Assembly: GCA_029204225.1 (NCBI GenBank)
Contig: CM055100.1
Coordinates: 8,138,713 to 8,202,712 of the forward strand
Length of the DNA: 64,000 nucleotides
Direction of reading: 5' to 3'
Origin: Diphasiastrum complanatum
Lineage: Eukaryota > Streptophyta > Lycopodiopsida > Lycopodiales > Lycopodiaceae
Made by a program: the position numbers and the translations under genes. Of the stretch, positions 46,151 to 55,903 are shown piece by piece. The notes below the pieces were generated by a model that was not told where the DNA came from, ran no database searches, and worked only from the letters and a program-made list of their open reading frames with translations. The first letter of the stretch is position 1. Each line of letters starts with the position of its first letter.

Positions 46151-47820
46151 AAGCTAAATTTGCATTCTTTGTTGTCGTGTGTTAGGCAACTGGGCCTTGG
46201 AGTATCGGCCTCTTGAGCTTCAGACAACAAGTCTTGGACAAGGTGAACCAATTATGGGACACGACGTACAAGGCCCAAGCAGGCGCTCAACCAACGAAGC
46301 CATGAGACGATGATGGAAATGATGGAGCAGGAAATCTAGGCGGGCAAACCCACCCTTCAGACGGCAGCTCGGGATCGGGTGGCCAGAGAGCCAAGGCTGC
46401 TTCTAGAATTGTTTCTCGACCCCCTCTCACTTTTAACCCCTCCTCCTACTCTGCTCTCAACTTTTTCGAAACATTCATTCCAACTTACCCGATTCTTTCA
46501 TCTTCTCTCTCTCCATCACCTCTCTACATGATTGTATGGCCGTAAATCTAAATGATGCCAAATACTAATAGTCACAAGAAGGTGTTTTGTTGAAAATTTG
46601 CAGTATTGTCATGACCTCCTTTTTTTGGATGTCTCAAATCTACAGAACCGGAGACCTGAAAGCTATTTCTTTATTCGAAGAATATATTAGTGAAATTTTT
46701 TTAGCAATAATTAACCCAATTTCATGTGATTCTTTGGGAAGGTAATTATAATTCCTCATCACCTTGGACGATGTCACATGAATGGTTAGCTTGGTTGTGG
46801 GAGTGGGGGGCTCATCGCTTCCATATAAAGAGAAGGATGTGATTAAAGTACTGCAAGATGAGGATGAAGTTGGAGAAGCATACGGTTGCATAGCTTCCAA
46901 CTCATGCAAATCATCTCATGCCAATGGACCCACGATCTCCTATTTAATTCATGCAATCTACCACCATATCAAATTGGTGGGCACAGAAGTATAAATAATG
47001 TGCCACCAAATCAAATCAAATAGTATAGGAGGATGGCGAAGCTTGGAAAGCAGACGGTTGCATACCTCCAACTCATGTGAACCATTTCATGCGAATAACC
47101 CACGATCTTTTGTTCGTTCCTTCTACCTACCACCAGATCAAACCAGACTAGATAGAACCAAAATGATAATGACATTGTCCTCCAGAAAGTGGCTTGTTGG
47201 TAAGTGTTCCTTTTTGTTTTCTCAATTTGAAATTAGAATTCCGGTCACACAAATGAGTCTAATCTAGAGAAAACAAGACTCAGGCTTGCCTAGAGCCTCC
47301 TCCCACTTGAAAGACACTACTACCAAGCTCTTAAAAGCAAATTCATTACTTTCTATCTCGGATGACGTCGCGACAAGCTCCATATAGTCATTGCTCAACT
47401 GTATAGATAATCTACCCACAACATTGGCAGTTTCCACAAATTTATTCCACGTATGATTCCTCTCATGGCACATTGCGTTTCTGCAAGAGATACAGTCGGC
47501 CCACTTGCATTTGAAGATGATAGTATTGGAAGGCAAAGATGTTGGTTGTTGTAGATCTTCATATCAAGCATGTTTAGATGCTTTGAACTGCTACAAACAT
47601 CATTGTACTAAGAAGAAATGTTCTTGGAAATAAATAAATCATCCATGGACATTTTTTGGTTCTACCTTGCAACATCTAATGAGTATCATTAGAAATTCAT
47701 ACTTCCATGTATGATATGAATCTAGATGTCATCTGTGTTTGGAAGTAGGCAAAATATATTGGAAAGAGAAAATTCCTACCTACATTGCTTCGAGGGATTG
47801 ATACTTGTCCTTTCGGACCG
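46150..47820. other. No recognised gene; dispersed duplication
   Basis: About 100 bp at 46880-46985 ('gcttccaactcatgcaaatcatctcatgc...ctaccaccatatcaaa') recurs imperfectly at 47060-47150. A minus-strand frame at 47264-47536 (90 codons, CKWADCISCRNAMCHERNHT) is protein-like but unknown; it lies downstream of the histone-protease gene on the same strand. A second one is at 46640-46909. Confidence 0.35.
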
Positions 47821-47823
47821 CCA

Positions 47824-49655
47824 CTATGTAGGGATAGCATTAACCTCATCCACGGATCCAATGGCAGGTTCATCCGAGGCACCTTCATGCTTGTAGGGCC
47901 TTGCACATGATAGTAAAATTTCCAACATTTCATGCCGATATTGATGAATCGCATTTGTTGATACCTCAGGACATTGGAATTGCAAAAAAAAAATCGAGTG
48001 TATGCATGTATTAGCCCATGTTTTAAAATATATAAATTCACCAAGTTAACAATATATCATCAGGATATTGGAACATTGAAAAAAATACCTCACGGATACT
48101 AGCATCTGGAGGTTGCACCATATACCAATCCAAGAACGATTTAACGTTCCAAATTGAATACCATCAACAACTGAAAGCATCGTCTTGTTGCGAAGACTGA
48201 GAAATCACAACGAAAAATTGTTAAATTATAATTCAATATAATTCTAAACTACATGCCATCATGCAAACAAAATACGTAAAAAGATTCTTTTTATCTTTGC
48301 ATCAACAACCTCTATGTTGGTATTTACAACCAACCCATCCAGCTTGGGCGATAGCTCCACCATCCTTTTGTACATGGATTTAATCATGGAATGGGTGGCA
48401 TGCAAAGAATTCATTGTCATGCACACAGGTGTGCAGCTTTCAGTTGAATTCACTTTCATGGATATGACGTGCACACTCCAATGTTTGCTGCCAGAAAGAG
48501 ACAAGCAATGATTACTAGAATCTATAAGAGTTTCCAAAAGAAAAATCTTATAGGAAACAGATATTACAAGAAGAAACTATCTTACTTTGAGCAGTATAGG
48601 ATGATGAACATTGATGCCTCTTTGCTGGTGTGCCTGAAGAGCCTTCTGGCTTTCCTCTCTTTATTCAACAGATGCCCAAAAAATGGAGATACAACAAAAA
48701 ACTCCTTCGTGACTGTATATGTATATTTATGTAGATGGTATGCACAAGCAGATTCAACTACTATGTCTGAGATATCTGAGGTCTTCTCTTTTAGCTCCCT
48801 ACAATGCAGGTCTTTGATATGCATTGCAAAATTAATATCGTCTATACAAAACATAAACTCCCCTCCGAGATCATCTATTTTCTTGGCTATATACAGGTCA
48901 AAATCAATGTACCTCTCAGAATCAAAAAATGTGTCTTTAGGTTCATTCGGAAGTCTGATGTGCAACTCTTTATCAGTTGCATCAACATCAGAAACAATCA
49001 TGTCTACCACTATATTTAGGTCATCCTCATGTATAGAAAGAGAATCGTGCAGTTGAAGATCAGGGGTTACGGGAGGACTCTCAACCAGTGGAAATGCGGA
49101 CATACTAGCCAGATCTTTTCTAATGGGAGGAGGTGAGGGTGAAGAGCTGGGAGACCTAGGCTAGGGTTGCGAACGCTTGGGATGTGCTTGCTTTCTCTTT
49201 TTACAGGGTGGGACAAGGCCTCTTTCAAGAGGAACTTGCCTCTATGTGAATCCAGACTTAAAAATGTTGTCATAGGTGTTTCGAAGCCTCATGACAAGAA
49301 GCATGTCCTTGGGCATTAGTGTCACCCTCTTGCCATGAATGGAGCACAACATCGAATCCTTGAACAATTTTGTCTGAAAATCCTCGTATGCAGTATGGAG
49401 GGCCTCCAATGCAGTGATATTCCACCTCACTGCATGGGGCAGATGGGTGGTCATGTCTTGTGTAACCTCTCTCACAGCCCGGTAGAAGGCTGCTTTCGGG
49501 ATCAGAAGTTTGGTGCTCCTATGCAAGGCCCTGATGTCCCTCAACCATGGATGGCTAGGTCTACCGCGTCTTTGCGGACGAACGGGTTCAGACGTATGGG
49601 GATGGGACGGATGAACGAAATTGGTAAGCCTAGCGGTTTGCTTCGTTCGAGCCAT
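47824..49655 (-). pseudogene. H3/CENH3-like histone fused in frame to a C48 (Ulp1-like) protease
   Basis: One reading frame from ATG 49655 holds an H3-fold domain (codons 1-137), TAG (49242-49244), a basic linker with CKKRKQAHPKR (NLS-like), a second TAG (49161-49163), a proline/serine segment (SPSSSPSPPPIRKDL), an acidic region and an Ulp1-type N-lobe (FFVVSPFFGHLLNK). Exon 1 ends 48586 at a GTAAGA donor in phase 2. Exon 2 starts 48487 after tctggcag and joins in phase as SNKHWSVHVISMK, carrying the catalytic His; the catalytic Asp position appears as Asn (MNSLHATH). Exon 3 (48089-48196, after ttctcag) has QQDDAFSC, the catalytic Gln and Cys, then TGA where Gly is expected. Exon 4 is 47824-47964, ending TAG. 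The exon 2 donor is odd: AAG|ATAAAA (48294/48295), perhaps a mutated GT. Such proteases cleave SUMO-type tails; plant MULE and CACTA elements can carry them. Decayed, but the shared frame suggests a former single protein. Confidence 0.7.
49242..49655 (-). CDS. CENH3-like histone H3 variant domain
   Basis: The 137-codon open frame begins MARTKQTARLTN, the H3 tail start with K9 replaced by L. The tail is short (about 30 residues). The fold region has RPSHPWLRDIRALHRSTKLL (alpha-N), AAFYRAVREVTQDM (alpha-1), a loop 1 about four residues longer than in H3, then RWNITALEALHTAYEDFQ (alpha-2), LFKDSMLCSIHGKRVTLMPK and DMLLVMRLR (alpha-3). The longer loop 1, the RW at its end, and SMLC-IH--RVTLM are features of plant CENH3 rather than of canonical H3. 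Intronless over this part. As it stands the frame ends at TAG 49242, so it could be expressed alone; I consider it more likely to be part of a decayed fusion. Alternative: a fast-evolving non-centromeric H3 variant carried by a transposon. Confidence 0.75.
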   Translation of the reverse strand: MARTKQTARLTNFVHPSHPHTSEPVRPQRRGRPSHPWLRDIRALHRSTKLLIPKAAFYRAVREVTQDMTTHLPHAVRWNITALEALHTAYEDFQTKLFKDSMLCSIHGKRVTLMPKDMLLVMRLRNTYDNIFKSGFT

Positions 49656-50671
49656 TGAGGCCGAATATCTATACTACGTGAGGACAGAGACACAGCAGAA
49701 GAGACACTGAGAACTCTAACCATGATATTGCTACGACGCGAGAGAGTGGCAGAGTCAGGCGGGGAGAGGCAGGGGCTCACGTAATGGTGATACTAGGGAA
49801 GTCAAGCTGATATCGCTACGACGCGAGAGGGTCTAAGGAACAGGCATGGGGAGGAGGTCGCTCGCGTGATGGCGATATCACGAATGCATTTCGTATGGAT
49901 GCAATCAAACGTGCCAGCAATTTATGCAAAAACCTGTACAATCCCCGATAATAGACTTATATAGGGGAGAAAAATTGGCACGTGTGAATACCAGCAACAC
50001 GTGGCCCAGTCAATAGCTGACATGTGGAACCACACATCTGTATACGCACGTGTGAAACTGCACGTCTGGATCAACACGTGTGGGAACCCACATGGGGACA
50101 CATGGCCGAATGGATTGGTGACATGTGTTCTCGCACGTTCAGGCTCTCACATGTAGTCACATGACCCAATCATTACCTGACGTGTGGGACCTACACCTCT
50201 GTATCCGCATGTGTGAAACTTGCATGTGTGTCCACGTGGTCCAATGGGTTAGGGACGTGTGTTCTGGCACGTGTGATCTTGCACGTGTGGGCACGTGGGC
50301 GAATGGCAGATTGACACGTATTGTAGCACGTGTGGTCTCGCACGTGTTGACGGTTGTACTACACACCATAGATCTGATCCACTATTGGATCGACGAGTGT
50401 ACGGCTTGTATTTTCTTGGTTTTAGCTATATAAATGTTGTTTGATCAGTTAAAACATTTCGCTAAGCTTTGGATTTTCACTCCCTATATCTCACAGTGTG
50501 TGAACACCTGAAAATCTTTTAGAGATTCTAGACGATCTAAGATCCCTCGCATCGTTTTGATATCAGGTCATTTGCCAATATCGCCATCACACGAGGAATC
50601 CCCGATTGTCTTTTGACTCCTGGCCACCCTGCGTCGTAGCGATACTCGACCATCTTGGTCATACTTTCGAG
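49656..50671. promoter_or_regulatory. Divergent spacer with CACGTG motifs and short inverted elements
   Basis: This separates two divergently oriented decayed genes. Three copies of a roughly 70-bp unit bounded by TATCGCTACGACGCGAG and CTCGCGTGATGGCGATA occur: about 49722-49795, 49810-49880 and, inverted, 50577-50656. Between them, 49975-50350 is packed with CACGTGTG/CACATGTG/CACACGT motifs (about 20 in 370 bp), in units like 'acacgtgtgg...cacatgg..'. Such E-box/G-box palindromes could bind bHLH/bZIP factors. Whether this is a true bidirectional promoter or a satellite-like array is open. Confidence 0.5.
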
Positions 50672-51540
50672 ATGGCCGCATCATCCTCTAATACTTTTGA
50701 TTCTGCTTTGCACACCTTCCTTGTTGAATCCGTGTTGGTAACTACATAGGTCACTATAGGACATATTTCAATATGTCTTTTGATATTGATAGGTTTGGAT
50801 CAGAACATAAATCATATATTCGAGTGTCGTATAAGGAGTATTATGATAGTCTGAATCAGTCTGTGTTGATCATGGATAATCTACGATTCATCCATTTCCA
50901 TGACCTAGTACTTGCCCAAACATCTTCAAAGCAAAGCCACAACCGATGATTCATGAAAATTGTGAGTGATTTTAAACGTGTGGTCCATTGTGACTAGCAC
51001 AATCGATCATGTCATTTTCTGCAAGAAGGCATGGGCTTTGTGTTTTATCTTTGTGCTCTTATTCCTGATGAGGCAAGAACTTCAACGCTTAGCATTGAGG
51101 GTGCCTCATCATCAACTAATTCTGTGATATCAGAGTCAACTATTGTTGATGATGCCTTGGGTGCTGACGAGGAGGCAAGATTGGCTTCAATGTATGACCA
51201 AGCCGAGTCTCGTGCATTGTCCATTTCTTCCTTATTTGACGTGAATCCATATGACAAAACCAAGACTCTCCTCGATTTGCAAGTGTATTACATGAATAGT
51301 GTCGCATACCTCTCACTGAATGATGTTGGAGATGTTCTTGATTTGAGGGAGGACTAAATACTATCAATTTTGTCTAATTTCATCAAAGAATTCGAGGACT
51401 TCATAGATCTTGATGGTGATAATGATCTACGTGCTTCTATTGATTACAAAGATGGAGATGAAGCACTGGGCATACCAGGCAAATTTGCCCGGTGAGGAGG
51501 AATTTCTGAAAATCCGGAGCAGATATGTGTCACAGTCTTC
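50672..51540 (+). pseudogene. Unknown gene divergent from the histone-protease gene
   Basis: ATG at 50672 in good context (gagATGGCCGC) gives MAASSSNTFDSALHTFLVES. A one-base shift near 50740 leads into IGHYRTYFNMSFDIDRFGSE, HKSYIRVSYKEYYDSLNQSV and FIHFHDLVLAQTSS; after two stops (50949 TGA and 50994 TAG) it reads MGFVFYLCALIPDEARTSTL, an acidic serine-rich part (DDALGADEEARLASMYDQAE) and DVNPYDKTKTLLDLQVYYMN to a stop at 51357, and on to EFEDFIDLDGDNDLRASIDY. I do not recognise it. The composition is like a globular domain followed by an acidic region. The stops fit decay of a longer frame. A transposase or replication protein is possible but unsupported. Confidence 0.5.
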
Positions 51541-51779
51541 AGAAACTAGTCCATCCAGTGCTTCGACGACCATTGTTGCTGGTCATGATCTACATACTGC
51601 TGCACTTATTAAAGCTGATGAGCGTGATCTGGTAGGTAAATCTGGTTTTATCTTAATGAGATTTTTATTCAAATATAGTCATTTTGTTTTACAAGACATG
51701 TGACCTTTGCTCGTATTTTACAGGCTATTGTTGAGGTGGATGCCTTTGCAACAAGGCAGGGATATTTGAGGGAAGGCCA

Positions 51780-52300
51780 GGGATCACGACACAGCCTCCA
51801 ATCAATATAAAAAATGGACAGCAAATTGGTGACAAAAAGTGTCGAAAATAATGAGGTAGTAGGGCGTTGGGCAATAGCTACCAAATCTGCAAAAACAATG
51901 AAAATTTGTCAAAAAAATCGACGGAAGTGATGGGTTACCGCTAAAAATGAGACGGTAGTAGGGCGTTGGACAGCCTCCAATCAATATAAAAAATGGACAA
52001 CAAATCGGTGACGAAAGTGTCAAAAATGATGAGGTAGTAGGGCATTGGGCAATAGCTACCAAATTTGCAAAACAATGAAAATTTGCAAAAGAAAATTGAC
52101 GAAAGTGATAGGTTAGCAGGGCGCTAGACAACCTCCACCAAAATTGCAAAAAATGATGAAGAAATCGTCGAAAGTGATGGGCAGTAGGGCGCTGGACAAC
52201 CACCACCAATATGCAAAAATGACGGAGAAAAATCGATGAAAGTGATGGGTGGTAGGGCGCTGGACAGCCTCCACCAATCTGCAAAAAAGTGCTCAAGCTA
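51780..52300. repeat. Tandem repeat, units of 67-100 bp
   Basis: Six to seven units, each with 'ggtagtagggcg(t/c)tggac/gca', '(a)cctcca(a/c)caa', 'tgcaaaaa' and 'tcg(a/t)cgaaagtgatg', with anchors near 51862, 51962, 52041, 52121, 52188 and 52255. The minus-strand open frame of 168 codons with repeating FLQI/GGG...RPT is a by-product. Confidence 0.85.
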
Positions 52301-53080
52301 AGATTCACTAGCTATGCTAGAAAGCAGGTTTTAAGCTAGAAAGCAGAAAGAGAATGCTTAAGGAGGCTAACTGAGGAGCAATCATTACAAACTGCATAAA
52401 GGAATACAATGATGCCCTACTTACATCCTCTCCCTGAATCAAATGGAGAATTCAAAAAAGGGAGGAAAAAAGATTTGGAGGGAAAATAGTGCGCCCTCCC
52501 AATAGGAGGACCCCCATTCCAAATCAATGTGATCAAGTCCTAAAAATATAACCAAATAGGGCCCAAGGCCAATATATGAACAAAAAGGGCCCTTGGGCCT
52601 GGTTATGCATAATAACAATAAAAGAATGGATGCGACGAATGTAATGAGCCAAGTCCATAACTATCATGATAGCATATCCATAGAAAGCTAGAAACAATGA
52701 GATCTCAATGGAATCACATTAGCAATGAAATAAATAGTACAATCAATAGAAATTGAGCATGGATTCATGTGGATAGGGCACATGAGACCTAACAATAAAG
52801 ATCCCTTTGGCTCAAATTGTCAAGGAAGCTAGAAGCTCTCACTTGCAAATGAGCCAAAAGATTCACAAAATAATGTTTCTTGCCTAGTTATAGACAATGC
52901 TCTCACTTAACTTAACTATCTTGAGCGATAGTTAGCCCTTGTTAAGTATTATTTAAACTACATTGGGCCCTTATTGGCCTATTATCCTTACTAATTACTT
53001 TGGAGGGCCTAAAGAGGGAACCGCCTTGTTATTAAGGCTAATAGCTCCTTTTGGGCCTACAAAGCTTACAATGGATATTA
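52300..53080. other. No recognisable gene
   Basis: Contains repeated 'gggcccaa/ttgggcc' words (52560-52600, 52975-53000), perhaps part of an LTR or leader of the copia fragment that follows. Confidence 0.3.
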
Positions 53081-53772
53081 TATTGCCTTGAAAAGCACTA
53101 ATGCACTAAAAGTACATGACACATATCATTCGATAATAGGTTCTCTTATGTTGGGAATGATCTATATTAGACCAGATATAGCTTTTGTAGTCAGTTCCTT
53201 AAGTTAGTATTGGCTAGTTCTAGTACTAGACATTGGAAAGCTCTTATAAGATTTACGAGATACATTAGATCTACTATGGGCCAATGCATCTGTTATGGAG
53301 ATTGGGTAGTTGATGTAGACACTCGTAGATCTACATCTGGATCTACATTCTTCCTCAATAGTGGTCTAATTTCATGAAACAGTCACTACCAAATCTCAAT
53401 AGGTCTATCGTATACAAAATCATAGTATAACGTTGTCTCTCAAGCGATAAAAGAAGCAATGTGGTTGCAAAACTTAGTATCGGATGTTTTTTTGAAGCAG
53501 GTATGCTTCAACAATTGTCTATTCTGATAATCAAAGTGCTACTGTGTTATCGGCCAACCCCAGGTTTCATTCCAGGTGTAAGCACATTGAAATCAAGTAT
53601 CACTATGTCAAAAGTAAAGTTTTTGACAAAGAGGTAAGCTTGGAGTACTGTCGAACATGAGACATGACAACAAATATTTTCATGAAGGCGTTGAGCTTGG
53701 ATGCACACAAAAGATTTTGTGCAAAACTAAGTTTGAAGGTCAAGACATTCATGGAATCAGATTAAGGGGGAT
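53080..53772 (+). pseudogene. Copia RNaseH end with polypurine tract
   Basis: Worn RT end (IRPDIAFVVSSLS) near 53165, then RNaseH: TIVYSDNQSATVLSANPRFH, SRCKHIEIKYHYVKSKVFDK, EVSLEYCRT and MTTNIFMKALSLDAHKRFC (about 53515-53720), ending FMESD and the tract AAGGGGGAT just before the LTR. Related to family F but distinct. Confidence 0.85.
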
Positions 53773-54250
53773 TGTTGGTTTTATCCGAATAATTGATCTT
53801 TAGTCTACATCCATTTATCTATCCAATTATGTAATTTTACTCATGTTTTTACACTGTTTGTAGAAATACACGGGAATGGCAATGACTTGCTCTAACGCTT
53901 TTTGCAAGTAGTTCCCAACAAGCCCAACTAGAAAAGTGATAGCACATTGTGGCTAAAGAGCCAATTGTGATCTGCGTCCATACAATTGTCTTCAACTGTC
54001 ATTTGGATAACCCTAAATGACATTCATAACTAGTATAAATAGTTGATCACTTTCTAGGTTAACTACTTCAGCACTTCTTCTTTTTGTATATTAGTCTTGA
54101 AGAATAATATTTAGCATTGCTAGAAACACTTACTGCTTATTAGCGAAAGTGTCAAACAGAGTCAATCAGATACTCAACAATAGTTTCGAGTATGTGATTG
54201 CATCCGCTCGTATTTTCTGCTCACGATTCTTCTGATTTGTACATGCTACT
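53773..54250 (+). repeat. 3' LTR of the 53-kb copia element
   Basis: Starts TGTTGGTTTTATCC after the polypurine tract. It runs to the edge of the family A LTR at 54251 and appears truncated there, since no clean ...CA end or target duplication is evident. Confidence 0.65.
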
Positions 54251-54901
54251 TGTGAAGGATTTCAGATCATTCAAGATCCAATCCGTGTCCCAAATCTTTG
54301 GTTACAATAAGGAGCAAACCAACAATCCTGCCAATGTAGAAAAATCAGCATCTACATACAAAATGAGATGCAAAATCTAAGAGATATTGATCAAACATGA
54401 ATCAAAACATAAAATATGTTTGTTGTTCGTACAATTACAGTACCCTACTATATTTCACACGTGTGGAACCGAAAATAGCAATAAATGATCATTCTACACA
54501 TAGAATTGCAAGATAACACCAAGATAGTGCACCAATGAGTAGTAGAACCCAAAGAGAACCATGTATAATGATGAAATGAGAGAGAGAAGATAGAAAATGT
54601 GTCTCTCCATGAGTTACATCCTTTTATAGAGTTTCCAAACCCTATTTGGCCACTTGGCTTGCCCTCCAAAATGCAAAGCCTACTATTTTTGGGTCTAGAT
54701 TCAATGTACCCAAAGTTCAAATTTGAATCTCTCTCAAACTCGACTACCAACTTTCTCACACTTTCCAAAAGTGTTTATTAAATGTATTTTAACTAATATA
54801 ACTTCAAAAAGTTTATCTTTAAGTCTAAAATGAGTTTTGGCCTCTTATTGACAATTTACCAAAATGTGACTAAACTAGACTAAACTAGTTGAAATCTCTC
54901 A
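54251..54901 (-). repeat. 3' LTR of the family A derivative
   Basis: On the minus strand it starts TGAGAGATTTC at 54901, just after the tract GAAGAGGGAGTG, and ends ...GAAATCCTTCACA at 54251 (651 bp). It holds a TATA-like box ('tataaaag' near 54635, minus), a CTCTCT block and CACACGTGTGAA (54456). It corresponds to the 24161-24807 LTR. Confidence 0.92.
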
Positions 54902-55840
54902 CACTCCCTCTTCAACTAGTTTTGGCATAGTTTTGACAATAGAACTTTGATCCAACGTTAGAATGATCTCCATCCTAAGTATAGATCTTCTTTCTAAGGT
55001 TCTAAAGTATTTTTCATAATTGATATAGAGAATAGTGTCCAAATTGGATGCTTCACTATTTCTTACATCAATTTTACACATCAAGATATAACTAGAACAT
55101 GAAGAACCAAATAGAATGTGAATGAAATGATTCTTCCATGTTTCAAACTTTGAACTCTCTGGAAAATTACAGCAACCAAACAATAAATGTGAGTGATGAC
55201 CATTTGCTTGCTTGTCTCCTCCAACTTTGTCCTTTCTTGATATGTCTTCACCATAAAACTCCATGAATGAGCCTCCATTTCCATCTTGCCACAAGATATC
55301 ATCAACACTTGATGACTTGGCCATGAAAGAGTGACATAATGAACCTCCAATAGCTTTATTTCCATCAGCAGAACCATCCAAGAATGCTAGTACAACTCCA
55401 ACAGTAAGATATTGCAAGACAATGTAGCTAGTTTGTCCATATCTTGACAATTTGCACACATCCACATGAAATAGCTCAAACATGAGATAGAACAAGTAAA
55501 GTAAACTTGAACAACACTTCCTTGCTGTTCCTTTGACCTTACTTGAGTCCTCAATAAGCTGCAAAAATAGATCCATAACATCTTTGCCAAATACCTCTCC
55601 TTTGATGCTCTTGACTAGTTCCAAATTGCCACCTTTCCTTTTGTGCTGTTGAAGCCCTTTGAGACCAACATCTTGATCTTCCTCTTGACCATCAAAGTCA
55701 TTGAACAAACTTTGTTTTCCAGATCCATTACTTGCTTTTCCAGTATGAAAACCATGAGAACCAATATCCACTTGCATAGCATCATCTACACAAGAAAATT
55801 CTCCAAAACATGTGAGTAAAGCAAAGTGTGTCGCTTCCAC
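54902..55840 (-). CDS. Family A derivative: unknown 313-codon frame in place of RT
   Basis: An open frame ending 54899, at the LTR. It starts MEATHFALLTCFGEFSCVDD and continues GKQSLFNDFDGQEEDQDVGL, GGNLELVKSIKGEVFGKDVM, LFLQLIEDSSKVKGTARKCC, SSLLYLFYLMFELFHVDVCK, GGSLCHSFMAKSSSVDDILW and GGSFMEFYGEDISRK, ending PKLVEEGV, the usual last residues of copia RNaseH. The central part has no RT, YxDD or RNaseH motif that I can see. The same sequence, more broken, is at 23100-23860 and 42740-42965. An open frame of this length in an old element is notable. It could be a captured host sequence or a frame-shuffled remnant of RT/RNaseH. Confidence 0.6.
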
Positions 55841-55903
55841 TTGCTTACCTTTCTCTTGATCATCAAAGATATCAAAGATATGAATATCTTCAGACCTGAA
55901 CCT

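Noticed and set aside
47264-47536. 90-codon minus frame with CKWADCISCRNAMC as a zinc-finger transposase domain
   Set aside because: Cysteine spacing alone is not enough, no DDE or other transposase motif nearby; left as unknown.
48469-49056. 195-codon plus-strand frame
   Set aside because: Shadow of the protease exon on the minus strand; the minus frame has protease motifs and splice sites, the plus frame has none.
51802-52308. 168-codon minus frame with repeated CPAPYHP-like units
   Set aside because: Follows the tandem repeat exactly; no start context or neighbouring exon.
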